DNA of 64,000 nt from CAYUVH01 sp964448135 (lineage in GTDB: Bacteria; Verrucomicrobiota; Verrucomicrobiia; Limisphaerales; UBA8199): contig CAYUVH010000049.1 of NCBI GenBank assembly GCA_964448135.1, positions 136,053 through 200,052 of the forward strand, in the 5' to 3' direction. Under the pieces are notes generated by a model. That model was not told where the DNA came from, did not search any database, and saw only the letters and a list, made by a program, of their open reading frames with translations. The stretch's first letter is position 1. The number at the start of each line of letters is the position of its first letter. Of the stretch, positions 26,179 to 33,863 are shown in pieces. The position numbers were made by a program, and so were the translations under genes.

Positions 26179-26940
26179 TCAATCCGGAGTCCACTGGTAA
26201 TCGTAACCGGGAGGCGGGTTGTAAAAAATGGCCAGTCCTTTTTGGGGCGCGGTATCCAGGAAGATCTTGATGTAACTCACATGGCCGTCCACGAAGCTGA
26301 CCATGTTTTTTGCGTCGTTGAACCAAAATTCGGGCGTTGGGTCGTGCCATGACCATGGCGCGAAGGCCGAGGCTTCAGCGACCAAGGCGGTGCGGCTGGG
26401 GTGCTTTACGGCACTGAGTTTTACGTTGCCGAGGCCAGGGCGGGTGATGGTGACATGTTTGGCTCCAATGACCTCGGTGCGGCCGTCGCCGCCATTGAAC
26501 GAGTAGCTGGCAAAATCCACGTAGGGTGTTTCGTGAAGGCTCGTTGGTACATTGCGCGTCGCACCAGGTTCATTCGTGAAAACGTGGTTGGGATAAAATC
26601 TGTCGGCCGGACAAATGAATATTTTGTCCTTGGACGAGGATTCGCCGTTGGCGCCGACGTAATGTTTCATCAACTGCTTGTAATCAGAATACAGGTTCCC
26701 GTAGTTGGTGGGAGAGGCGGTGGAGCCGGGCGAAGGCGTGGCATCGCGTGAGTCGTCGGAATACATCCGGACGCCCATATTGATTTGGCGCAGGTTGTTC
26801 ATGCAGGTCGTGCGCTGGGCTTTGGCTTTGGCGCGGCTCAGCACGGGCAACAATAGCGCGGCGAGTATGGCGATGACCGCGATCACCACCAGCAACTCGA
26901 CCAGGGTGAAGGCTTTCGAGGCTATGCGTTTGTCTTTCAC
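26179..26940 (-). CDS. Pseudopilin-like protein with prepilin N-terminal methylation signal
   Basis: The 253-residue protein starts at a GTG and carries a class III signal, KAFTLVELLVVIAVIAILAALLLPVLSRAKAKAQ. It is followed by CMNNLRQINMGVRMYSDD and, near the C-terminus, FVDGHVSYIK. This is the layout of the large verrucomicrobial and planctomycete pseudopilin-like families processed by prepilin peptidase. The cleavage position has alanine before phenylalanine where glycine is usual. Such proteins are often linked to type II-like secretion or extracellular fibres, but no secretion genes adjoin this one. It converges with the J-domain gene. The gene-free repeat region lies directly upstream. 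Confidence 0.83.
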   Translation of the reverse strand: MKDKRIASKAFTLVELLVVIAVIAILAALLLPVLSRAKAKAQRTTCMNNLRQINMGVRMYSDDSRDATPSPGSTASPTNYGNLYSDYKQLMKHYVGANGESSSKDKIFICPADRFYPNHVFTNEPGATRNVPTSLHETPYVDFASYSFNGGDGRTEVIGAKHVTITRPGLGNVKLSAVKHPSRTALVAEASAFAPWSWHDPTPEFWFNDAKNMVSFVDGHVSYIKIFLDTAPQKGLAIFYNPPPGYDYQWTPD

Positions 26941-27094
26941 GCGGGGTTGGACAGGGTACTGGCTGGAGCGTCACGGTGAGCCGAGGCATTCGCAGTGCGA
27001 TAGAACGCGTCAGGCACTGTTTGGTTCCAGGTTGCATGTTGCAAGTTTGGGAGCTTTGAACCGGGGGCGAAAAAGATTGTTTGAAAGGGTTGTC

Positions 27095-27205
27095 CCTTTG
27101 GCGTCTTTAGCGTCCTTTTAGTGTTTTTTAGCGTCCCTTGAGCGTCCCATTGGCGTCCTTTGACTGTACTTTGAGCGTCCCATTGGCGTTTCTTTCGTGT
27201 TTTTT
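27095..27205. repeat. Degenerate tandem repeat of a GCGTCC unit
   Basis: The unit GCGTCCxTTGA recurs at 27110, 27131, 27142, 27153, 27175 and in variant form at 27101 and 27186, mostly 11 or 21-22 bases apart. A 19-base exact repeat (TTGAGCGTCCCATTGGCGT) occurs at 27138-27156 and 27171-27189. The spacing is near one or two helical turns. Confidence 0.7.
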
Positions 27206-27234
27206 CGTGTGATGGGGTCGTTGAATGTCATAGT

Positions 27235-27290
27235 GGCAATAGCGGGCAATAGGTGGCATTAGCTGGCTTTTGGGTCGCAATAGCTGGCTT
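27235..27290. repeat. Short direct repeats with TAGCTGGCTT
   Basis: TAGCTGGCTT occurs at 27260-27269 and 27281-27290, 21 bases apart, with related GGCAATAG and GGCATTAG units just before. The period matches the neighbouring GCGTCC repeat, although the sequence differs. Confidence 0.55.
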
Positions 27291-27607
27291 GTCTTCGGGC
27301 ATTCGGTTTGCGGGTTCGTCGGAAAAGGGGCCCAAGGGACGGCAGGGACGCAAGTGACCTGAACGCGTACGCGCAAAGGGCTGGATGTGATGCCTGCCAT
27401 AAGTTTGTGTCTTTAATTTCCCTGGTCGTGCCTGCTGAATCGGCCGAGTCCACCGGCGATTCCCGGGCGAGAAATCCCTCCGCAGACAGGGTTACACAAA
27501 TTGGGTGGGTGTCAAGGGGCGGAGGGTGCGAAACTAACATGCGCTCAGAATTATTCGGGGCATGGGCTTGCCACATTTTCCGGCGGCGACAAAGCCTGGC
27601 TTCTTCG

Positions 27608-28501
27608 TCAACAGTGCTCGTGCCACAAGAGCACCAGCATCAGGCCACCGAGTCCGTAGAAGGGCAGGAGCACTCCGTCCATCGGGACCGTCAACGGCAG
27701 CAGGGCGTAATAGCCGAGGCGGGCGCCGCGAAATATAGTCATCTCGCTTTGTTTCAGTGTCACGATGGTGAAGGGTCGGTTCATATCGGCGTCCAAGTAC
27801 ACGAATTGAATCAGCTGCGATTGGGTCAAATAAACCGCCTGCCTGGATCCCGGAAGGAGGAGATAGTCCTGCCCGCGCAACGCGGTGCTTTGCGGCCGGT
27901 CCCTGTTCTGATGGTCCTCCCCGATATTACTGCGTCCGACCGTGACATTGGTCCAACCGAGTCCTGGTTCCGTCATGCTGGGCCAGTTGGTTCTTAGGTA
28001 CCCGCCCGGCAAGACTAGTGACCAATAATTCAGACGTTTGAAATCGGGCGGTGGGACGGCAGTGATGGGTATGACCAGCCGTTTGGGGTCATGGACGAGC
28101 TTGAACTCGTTGGCAGGAAAAAATGGCGGCTGAGCGACACTGGCCATCATGCGGGGACGATTGGCAATGGGCTTGGATTGCGGGTTCCATGGCCGACCAT
28201 CCCAAAACTGGTGGCCATCGGGGCCGATAAAGTCATCATAGTGGGTGGCGTTGCTGCTAATGAGCGAGAGTGGAATTGTGAGCGAAAAGCGGCCGACCTT
28301 CGGCCGGTTCGTGTAGTACCGTTCAAAACAAACGCAAAGCTCATCGGCGCTCGTGATGTGGGCCGACGCGATCGCGTCCGCCGACTCGAAAATGGGTTTG
28401 TTCTCGTAGGTCGGCTTGGCCGCTTCGAGGGTGTTATAGGTGATACATCCCGGCAGAAAAGGCAAAAGGGCGAATAAACCAATGCGCGCGATGAGTTTCA
28501 T
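27608..28501 (-). CDS. Lipoprotein of unknown function
   Basis: The 297-residue product has a lipoprotein signal, MKLIARIGLFALLPFLPGC, with the lipobox ending at Cys19. ATG 28501 is chosen for this reason; the frame is open much further upstream. The mature part has no motif I recognise. It is a mixed alpha/beta sequence (SADELCVCFERYYTNRPKVGRFSLTIPLSLISS, YLLLPGSRQAVYLTQSQLIQFVYLDADMNRPFTIVTL) and ends with a strongly hydrophobic stretch (LGYYALLPLTVPMDGVLLPFYGLGGLMLVLLW). That tail could be a transmembrane segment, which is unusual for a lipoprotein. Confidence 0.7.
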   Translation of the reverse strand: MKLIARIGLFALLPFLPGCITYNTLEAAKPTYENKPIFESADAIASAHITSADELCVCFERYYTNRPKVGRFSLTIPLSLISSNATHYDDFIGPDGHQFWDGRPWNPQSKPIANRPRMMASVAQPPFFPANEFKLVHDPKRLVIPITAVPPPDFKRLNYWSLVLPGGYLRTNWPSMTEPGLGWTNVTVGRSNIGEDHQNRDRPQSTALRGQDYLLLPGSRQAVYLTQSQLIQFVYLDADMNRPFTIVTLKQSEMTIFRGARLGYYALLPLTVPMDGVLLPFYGLGGLMLVLLWHEHC

Positions 28502-28784
28502 GGGTTGGTATTGGCAGCCGTCCGGGGGTGACTTTACTGGTTCGCGGGGAGATTGAAATGGAAATGTCGGATGGAAGATTCGCAGCAGAAAGGGAAGTAA
28601 CGCAAAGGGCGAGAGACGCGAAGGCGCAAAGCACGTATGGGAGCAAAGGGAAAAATGGCAGAAAGTGTTTCCGATCAATTGGGTCAGTCGCCAATCTTCC
28701 ACAGCAGCAAAAACAAAAGCGCCACACCGAAACGCCTGGCCTCATTTCGAGCCTCGGAAGCGCCAGCGGGGAGGAGGCCCCGGC
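28502..28784. other. Intergenic region with short repeats
   Basis: No gene is supported in these 283 bases. Near 28600-28635 runs a short repeat of CGCAAAGG-like units (ACGCAAAG, GGCGAGAGACGCGAAGG, CGCAAAGC), a type of low-complexity sequence I associate with intergenic repeats in this group. A promoter for the lipoprotein gene should lie near 28510-28560 but is not obvious. Confidence 0.4.
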
Positions 28785-29336
28785 TCAGCGGAGGAAGTAG
28801 ATACGCGTCAGGGCCGCCAACAGGCAGGCAAAGAGCACCCAGAACCAAACCTGCCAGGTGCGCAAGGGATGCCGCCGGCCGGCGGGGGCGCCAAGTCTCA
28901 TGCCTTCGGAGAGCTTTTGGAGGAAGATGGGCTTGCAGCGGCTGCAGCAGTAAACACCGTTGTGCGTGATCATCTCCTCAATGGGGAACTCTGACTTGCA
29001 CTCCGCACAATGCGCAACGTCCGTTGCTTCCTTTTCGCCGGTGGCGTGGAGTATTCCCCATCTACCGTCCACGAATTTGCCCAGCGGAAACAGCAGGAGA
29101 ATCACTGGTAAGATTCCGACCAGGCAGGCGGGGAAGCTGAGCCAGTGATTGACCACGAAGACCGTGAGCATCATGCAAATGGAAATGGCCGGCCCGGCAA
29201 TGCCGATGGCGGCGGGGGAGAAATCGCATTTGCTGCGGGCGAGGCAATTTGGGCAGCGCAGCCTCCGACGACGCTGGAGTTCGAAATAGCGAGGCCAGGT
29301 CAGCTCGAAGGCATGGTGGCAGTGGGGACATGTCAC
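28785..29336 (-). CDS. Zinc-ribbon membrane protein, unknown function
   Basis: The 183-residue product starts at GTG 29336. It has an N-terminal CPHCHHAFELTW...LRCPNCLARSKC zinc ribbon and two transmembrane helices (ISICMMLTVFVVNHWLSF and FPACLVGILPVILLLFPLG). A second cysteine cluster follows (HCAECKSEFPIEEMITHNGVYCCSRCKPIF), then a final helix (VWFWVLFACLLAALTRIYFL). The two zinc modules flank the first membrane pair, so both are likely cytosolic. No family is recognised. It recalls the 24597-25106 protein in plan but not in sequence. Confidence 0.7.
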   Translation of the reverse strand: MTCPHCHHAFELTWPRYFELQRRRRLRCPNCLARSKCDFSPAAIGIAGPAISICMMLTVFVVNHWLSFPACLVGILPVILLLFPLGKFVDGRWGILHATGEKEATDVAHCAECKSEFPIEEMITHNGVYCCSRCKPIFLQKLSEGMRLGAPAGRRHPLRTWQVWFWVLFACLLAALTRIYFLR

Positions 29337-29792
29337 GGTGGCATACGTTTACGTCAAATCGTGCGGAGGGACAAGTCGGAGGCTAAGCGGGGGTGGTGTG
29401 TGTCCCGAGCGGAGCGAGCGAGGTGAAAGTCCCAGCGGGACGACATGTTTGTAGCCTAGGGCAAATGCGGAACGAACGCCGCCCTGGGTTTGCGAACACA
29501 TCAGAATAATTCCTCTCCTTTCCTCTTTCATTTTGGCGCGCCTCAAGTGGCGCGCCAAAATGAAAGAGGAAAGGAGAGGTGGGGTGGTTGGGCGTCTTAC
29601 CTGGGGCGTCGCTCGCGGACTCGCTTCGCCCCAGGCTGGTATATTTCGTCCCTTCAGGACTTTTGGGCTTTGGTCGCGCTATGGCGAAGCGAAAGTGGTA
29701 TGACAATTGAAACCGTTGAAACGGTTTCAAAGGCATCGGGGGTTCGGCAACCCCGCACTGAAGTGCGGGGTTAATGAGAGGGGCCCGTTCTC
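29337..29792. repeat. Hairpin cluster resembling a composite REP-type dispersed repeat
   Basis: This 456-base gene-free stretch is built almost entirely of inverted repeats. They are GTCCC/GGGAC at 29429-29441, CCTAGGGC/GCCCTGGG at 29455-29488, a 31-bp perfect stem at 29512-29579, CCTGGGGCG/CGCCCCAGG at 29600-29635, TTGAAACCGT/ACGGTTTCAA at 29707-29730 and AACCCCGCAC/GTGCGGGGTT at 29749-29772. The last two share the loop TGAA. Similar modules (CCCAGGG...CCTAGGCT, GGGACGAAATAT) recur in genomes of Verrucomicrobia and Planctomycetes as I remember them; that part is recollection, not search. Confidence 0.7.
29512..29579. repeat. Perfect 31-bp inverted repeat with a 6-base loop
   Basis: Bases 29512-29542 are the exact inverse complement of 29549-29579, with TCAAGT between. 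The arms run from a purine/pyrimidine-biased end (CCTCTCCTTTCC) to a GGCGCGCC tip. Pairing stops abruptly at both ends. No T-run follows, so it is not a standard terminator. Confidence 0.9.
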
Positions 29793-31847
29793 CTACTTCA
29801 CCTTGGGCCGGATCACATCAATGGAGGGGAAGGGTTCGCCTTCTTTCCAGCCTTGGAAGACATTGGCGAGGAGGAGTTTTTGGACGGTGGTCCAGTAATC
29901 CCATTCGGCGTCCCAGCGGTAGAGGGCGCTTTGGAGGCGGAAGGGGGTGGCTTCTTCGAGCCAGGCCTGGCGGTAGTCTTCGCGGAGTTCGCTGATCATT
30001 TCGCGGAGGTCGGTGAGCATGCCGTAGGTGGTGGAGTTCATCTGGTTGCCGAGGTAGAGCTGGATGAGTTCTTTCTTCGGATTGTCATGGAGCTGGCGGA
30101 AGTAGTCGGTCCATTCGAGGACGTAGAGGCTTTTCATGCCGAGGTAGTCGAAGAGGCGGGCGGCAAGGACGTAGGCTTTGAGGCTGGGATCGTTGGAGAT
30201 GCGCATGGCGCGTTGGAGGCGTTCCTGGGCGCTCTCGGCGAGGAGGCGGGCGCGGCGGAGTTCTTTTTCGCCGGCTTGCAGTTTTTTGAGGTGGCCGGGG
30301 GCGAGGGGATCGGTCCAGAGGGCGGATTGGGAGGTGCTGCCGAGGGTGTCCTGAATGATGTCTTCGACGGTGGAAAGTTCTTCGAGGGCGAGGGCAACTT
30401 CTGCGGCGATAGTGGGGGGATACATGATCGAGCAGTAATCGCGGAAGAAGGTGTTGGTGTTGACCAGGTCGGATTGCCAGGCGGCGGCGCCACCGAAGGC
30501 GATGCCGGGGTAGACCTGGCGGTAGATGGTCTGGCGGCTGTCGGTCCAGGTGGTGTTCATCATGCCGAGGGTGTTGAACTTTCTGCCGGCGGCGAGGAAT
30601 TCGTTGATGTTGTAGAAGGAGCGGTGGTAGTCGGGGAAGAGTTCGTTCCAACCCCAAACGCCGGGGGTGACGACGGTGGGTACGCCGCGGGAAGCAAGGG
30701 GTTCGATGAAGGGGGCGTAGTTGGTGCGCTCTTCGTAAATCCAGGGATAGGCGATGACGCCGGGTGGGATGTCGGCGATGAGTTCGGGATGGTTGGAAAG
30801 GGTGCTGGCGCCCTGGTCGATGTCCGCGAAGAAACCGACGCGTTTGCCGTGGGCTTTGGCGCGGGCGTTGATGTGGGCGAGGACTTCCATGAAACCTTTG
30901 AAGGGATCCTTGCCCGAGACGACCCCGATTTTGCCGAGCGACCAGGGTTCGTCGAAGCCGACGTGATACCAGGGGCTGGGGAAGAGATCCATGGTCTGGT
31001 CCATCCAATTATCTATGATGGAGAGCATCTTCGGATTGCGCGGATCGAATTCGCCGCCGTAGCGCGGGAGGCCGAGGTCGGCGTATTTTTCGAAGCGGAA
31101 GAGATTATGCATGTGGCCGTAGAGCTCCATGGTGGGGATGACGTCCATGTGGCGCTGGAGAGCGTATTCGATGATGTGGCGGACGTCGGCCTTGGTGAGG
31201 CGGCCGTTGGGATTCACGACGTCGTAGCCTTCGAACTCGATGCTGGCTTCGGTGTAGAAGTAGAATTGGTTGAGCTTGAAGCGGACCATGAGGTCGATCT
31301 GGCGTTCGACCTCGGAGACGCGGAGCAGTTCGCCTTCGCTGAAATCGATCATGGTGCCGCGATAGGCGAGCGAGGGCCAATCCTTGATCTCGGCGAAGGG
31401 CAGGGCGGCATTGGTGCCGGAGCCTTCGATCATCTGGAGGAGGGTCTGCACGCCGTAGAAAACGCCGGCGGAAGTTTTGCCGGTGATCTCGACGCCGCCG
31501 GCGGTGACTTTAAGGGTGTAGGATTCGCGGGAGTCGGGGCCGGGTTTTTCCATGTCGGCGGGCAGCGCGCCGCCTTGGGTGAGGGATTTGAGCACGATGC
31601 ATTTGCCCAAGGGTCGCTTTTTGACTTCGACGTCCGATTTGCTTATTTCGCCGAGCCGAAACGCGAGTTGGTCCGCGGCGAATTTGTCCTCGGCGCCCGG
31701 GGAAGAGGCGAAGGAGATGGCGAGGCCTTTCAAGGGCAGGGTGCCATTGTCGTAGCGGACTTGCTGCGGACGGGGCAGCAAGGGGCTGTGATCGGCCAGC
31801 GCGACGAGGGCAGGCAGAATGAATAGGCAAAAGCAGATGCGTTTCAT
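29793..31847 (-). CDS. Secreted GH20-type beta-N-acetylhexosaminidase-like enzyme
   Basis: The 684-residue protein has a signal peptide (MKRICFCLFILPALVALA), a GH20b-like N-terminal domain (PLLPRPQQVRYDNGTLPL...YTLKVTAGGVEITGKTSAGVFYGVQTLLQMI) and a TIM-barrel domain starting LAYRGTMIDFSEGE. The catalytic pair Asp299-Glu300 sits in WYHVGFDEPWSLG, as expected for substrate-assisted GH20 catalysis. Later segments (TPGVWGWNELFPDY, MMNTTWTD, GIAFGGAAAWQ) also fit. The C-terminal 200 residues are helical and not typical of short GH20 enzymes. It would release terminal N-acetylhexosamines from glycans outside the cytoplasm. It stands alone between the hairpin cluster and a divergent beta-helix gene. 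Confidence 0.82.
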   Translation of the reverse strand: MKRICFCLFILPALVALADHSPLLPRPQQVRYDNGTLPLKGLAISFASSPGAEDKFAADQLAFRLGEISKSDVEVKKRPLGKCIVLKSLTQGGALPADMEKPGPDSRESYTLKVTAGGVEITGKTSAGVFYGVQTLLQMIEGSGTNAALPFAEIKDWPSLAYRGTMIDFSEGELLRVSEVERQIDLMVRFKLNQFYFYTEASIEFEGYDVVNPNGRLTKADVRHIIEYALQRHMDVIPTMELYGHMHNLFRFEKYADLGLPRYGGEFDPRNPKMLSIIDNWMDQTMDLFPSPWYHVGFDEPWSLGKIGVVSGKDPFKGFMEVLAHINARAKAHGKRVGFFADIDQGASTLSNHPELIADIPPGVIAYPWIYEERTNYAPFIEPLASRGVPTVVTPGVWGWNELFPDYHRSFYNINEFLAAGRKFNTLGMMNTTWTDSRQTIYRQVYPGIAFGGAAAWQSDLVNTNTFFRDYCSIMYPPTIAAEVALALEELSTVEDIIQDTLGSTSQSALWTDPLAPGHLKKLQAGEKELRRARLLAESAQERLQRAMRISNDPSLKAYVLAARLFDYLGMKSLYVLEWTDYFRQLHDNPKKELIQLYLGNQMNSTTYGMLTDLREMISELREDYRQAWLEEATPFRLQSALYRWDAEWDYWTTVQKLLLANVFQGWKEGEPFPSIDVIRPKVK

Positions 31848-32163
31848 GGGGAAGTTCTAGCGGGTCAAGCGACGAATAGCACGGATTTGTTTTGCGTCCA
31901 GTTGAGCCGAGGGCGCAGCTTGACTCGGGCACGAAGAGAGGGGCCGAAACGAGGCAATTTGAAACCACGGATGGACACGGATTAACACGGATGGAAAAAC
32001 ACAGGCCTGATTCGTGACCCGTAATTTCCCGGAAGGGGGTTTCCGTGATCTCCGGAATTGAAGGTTTCGACCTGTGAAATTAATGTCGTCATGAGGTACC
32101 CCACTGGCTAGGGCTTCCAATGAGGGCTATGCAGTACGAAGTTGACCGACGAGTTGAAATTAT
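31848..32163. promoter_or_regulatory. Divergent intergenic region with a dispersed-repeat fragment
   Basis: These 316 bases separate the GH20 gene from the beta-helix genes and should hold both promoters. At about 31961-31998 lies a sequence built on CACGGATGGACACGG and AACACGGATGG, a motif I know as an intergenic repeat in many bacteria of this group. No gene is supported. An AT-rich TGAAATTATATGTCAC leads into the ATG at 32164. Confidence 0.45.
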
Positions 32164-33798
32164 ATGTCACAAATCGTGCATGGCGAAGCAGGCCAGGCCG
32201 GAGCCCGGACATTTTCCAGCCTGCCTGGGCGGCGGATTCTAAGTGCGAGTTTTCTGGCGGCAATGCTGCTGTGGGCTTCCTTTTCCCACGCGGCGGGCAA
32301 TTTTGTCGTAACCAGCCTGGCGGATTCCGGGCCGGGCTCCCTGCGTAGCTGCATGTCTGATGCGATCGCCGCCGGCGGTGGCGACATTACTTTTTCGAAC
32401 ATCAGCGGCACCATTGTGATCCAAACGAATCTTCCGGGGATCGTGCAGCCTTTGAATATCATCGGCCCGGGATCGTCGGTGCTGGCGGTTAGTGGTAACT
32501 TGAACTACCGGATATTTCGCAGCTTCCCGGGAGTGACTTGGTCGATTTCAGGCCTCACCATCAAGGATGGAAAACCCTGGTGCGAGGATGGCAATGTCTG
32601 GACCCGCTCCGGCTGCGACGGCGGCGGGATTCTGAACCAGGGCAATCTCACCATTTCGGACTGCTGGATCTTGAATAACAAGGTTCAGAACTCATTGGTC
32701 AACGAAAGCGGCGGAGGCATATGGTCGAGCGGAAGCCTGACGATGAGCAATGTCCTAGTGCAGGGTAATTCCGCGTTTTCCCGGGGAGGTGGGGTATTGG
32801 CCCTCGGGGATCTCACCATGAAAAACTGTATCGTGTCGGGTAATGGCAGCCATGATTTCACCGGCGGAATTGTCTGTGCCGCCAATACTTCGATAACCAA
32901 GAGCGCCATCAAGAACAACGGCAGTGGAGAGATTGGCGGGCTGGAGGTGACGGGTGGGATTGCGGTGGTCACTGACTCCTGCATCACCAGCAATGGTTCA
33001 GCCATCTATGGTCCCGGTGGCGGAATCGTGAACCGAGCGACGCTTTACCTGACCAACTGCACCGTGAGCGGAAATCGGAGTGATCAGGGTCAGGGCTCGG
33101 CCATCGTGAATCGCGGCAATCTTACGGCGGTAAATTGCACGATCGTCTCGAATTTGGTGACGTACCCATCCACCGGAGCGGCGGTCAGCAATTATCCCAG
33201 CGCCGTGTTTTTTGCCAAAAACTCCCTCATCGCCAACAATCTGGCTGGCACGGCGAAGCCTGTGGCGCCCGGGATCGATTTCGCGGGTATCCTCAACTCC
33301 GGGGGCTGCAACCTGATCCGGTTGACCAATGCCGTCACTGTCATCATCGGCGATCCGTCTGGGAATATATACGGTCGCGATCCACTGCTCGGTCCCCTGG
33401 TGAATAATGGTGGCCTGACTTTGAGTCATGCTCTCCTTCCCGGCAGCCCCGCATTGGACGCTGGCAACTCCTCGGGTGCCCCCGGGACGGATCAGGAAGG
33501 ACTTTCCCGCCCCCAGGGACAGAACGTGGACATCGGTGCATTCGAGGCGATTTGCGCTCAATGCGGCCCGTTGTTGATCACGCAATGCCATAGAAATTCC
33601 GATGGGACAGTGCAATTGACCGCGTCGGGAATTCCCGGTGATCAGTGTGTGGTCCTGGGGTCCGTGGACGCAGTTGGCTGGGCGCCGGTAGGCTCGGCGA
33701 CCAATGTGGCGGGCACGCTTTCGTTTACGGATACCACCAGCGCCGGGGTCCCCAATCGCTTTTATCGACTACAAAAGGTTGGCCCGATCCTGCCATGA
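32164..33798 (+). CDS. Secreted beta-helix protein with choice-of-anchor Q domain (copy 1)
   Basis: The 544-residue protein has a signal segment near residues 26-43 (LSASFLAAMLLWASFSHAA), then VVTSLADSGPGSLRSCMSDAIAAGGGDITFSNISGTI, the usual opening of polymorphic-membrane-protein-like beta-helices. Repeats of 20-25 residues follow (GGGILNQGNLTISDCWILNN, GGGIWSSGSLTMSNVLVQGN, GGGVLALGDLTMKNCIVSGN), making a right-handed parallel helix. The anchor-Q segment is GPLVNNGGLTLSHALLPGSPALDAGN...DQEGLSRPQGQNVDIGAFE. A short beta-module ends FYRLQKVGP. Likely surface-exposed carbohydrate binding or adhesion; no lyase catalytic site was identified. It is followed after 65 bases by a paralogue. Confidence 0.85.
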   Translation: MSQIVHGEAGQAGARTFSSLPGRRILSASFLAAMLLWASFSHAAGNFVVTSLADSGPGSLRSCMSDAIAAGGGDITFSNISGTIVIQTNLPGIVQPLNIIGPGSSVLAVSGNLNYRIFRSFPGVTWSISGLTIKDGKPWCEDGNVWTRSGCDGGGILNQGNLTISDCWILNNKVQNSLVNESGGGIWSSGSLTMSNVLVQGNSAFSRGGGVLALGDLTMKNCIVSGNGSHDFTGGIVCAANTSITKSAIKNNGSGEIGGLEVTGGIAVVTDSCITSNGSAIYGPGGGIVNRATLYLTNCTVSGNRSDQGQGSAIVNRGNLTAVNCTIVSNLVTYPSTGAAVSNYPSAVFFAKNSLIANNLAGTAKPVAPGIDFAGILNSGGCNLIRLTNAVTVIIGDPSGNIYGRDPLLGPLVNNGGLTLSHALLPGSPALDAGNSSGAPGTDQEGLSRPQGQNVDIGAFEAICAQCGPLLITQCHRNSDGTVQLTASGIPGDQCVVLGSVDAVGWAPVGSATNVAGTLSFTDTTSAGVPNRFYRLQKVGPILP

Positions 33799-33863
33799 GA
33801 CGGTGGGTTAAATCGGGTATACCACGGCGCCGTGGAGGCAACCTGAACTCTTTTTTTACTGAT

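Larger units (their letters stand above)
26941..27607. other. Gene-free repeat-rich region
   Basis: No gene is supported in these 667 bases; the open frames are short and have no coding character. The stretch holds a degenerate short tandem repeat (27095-27205), a second repeat built on TAGCTGGCTT (27235-27290), and further apparently non-coding sequence up to the lipoprotein gene. Nothing else was recognised. Confidence 0.55.

Noticed and set aside
27308..27997. Open frame of 229 codons crossing from the repeat region into the lipoprotein gene
   Set aside because: The second half is antisense to the lipoprotein gene and the first half has no domain. The segment near 27370-27510 looked familiar as intergenic sequence, but I could not support a gene or RNA.
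26941..29792. CRISPR array among the repeats
   Set aside because: Repeats are short, degenerate or palindromic and lack regular unique spacers; no cas gene is present.
29853..31826. Open frame of 657 codons opposite the GH20 gene
   Set aside because: Composition is extremely biased toward Gly, Glu, Ala and Val, as expected for the reverse of a GC-rich gene. The GH20 frame has a signal peptide and the Asp-Glu pair.
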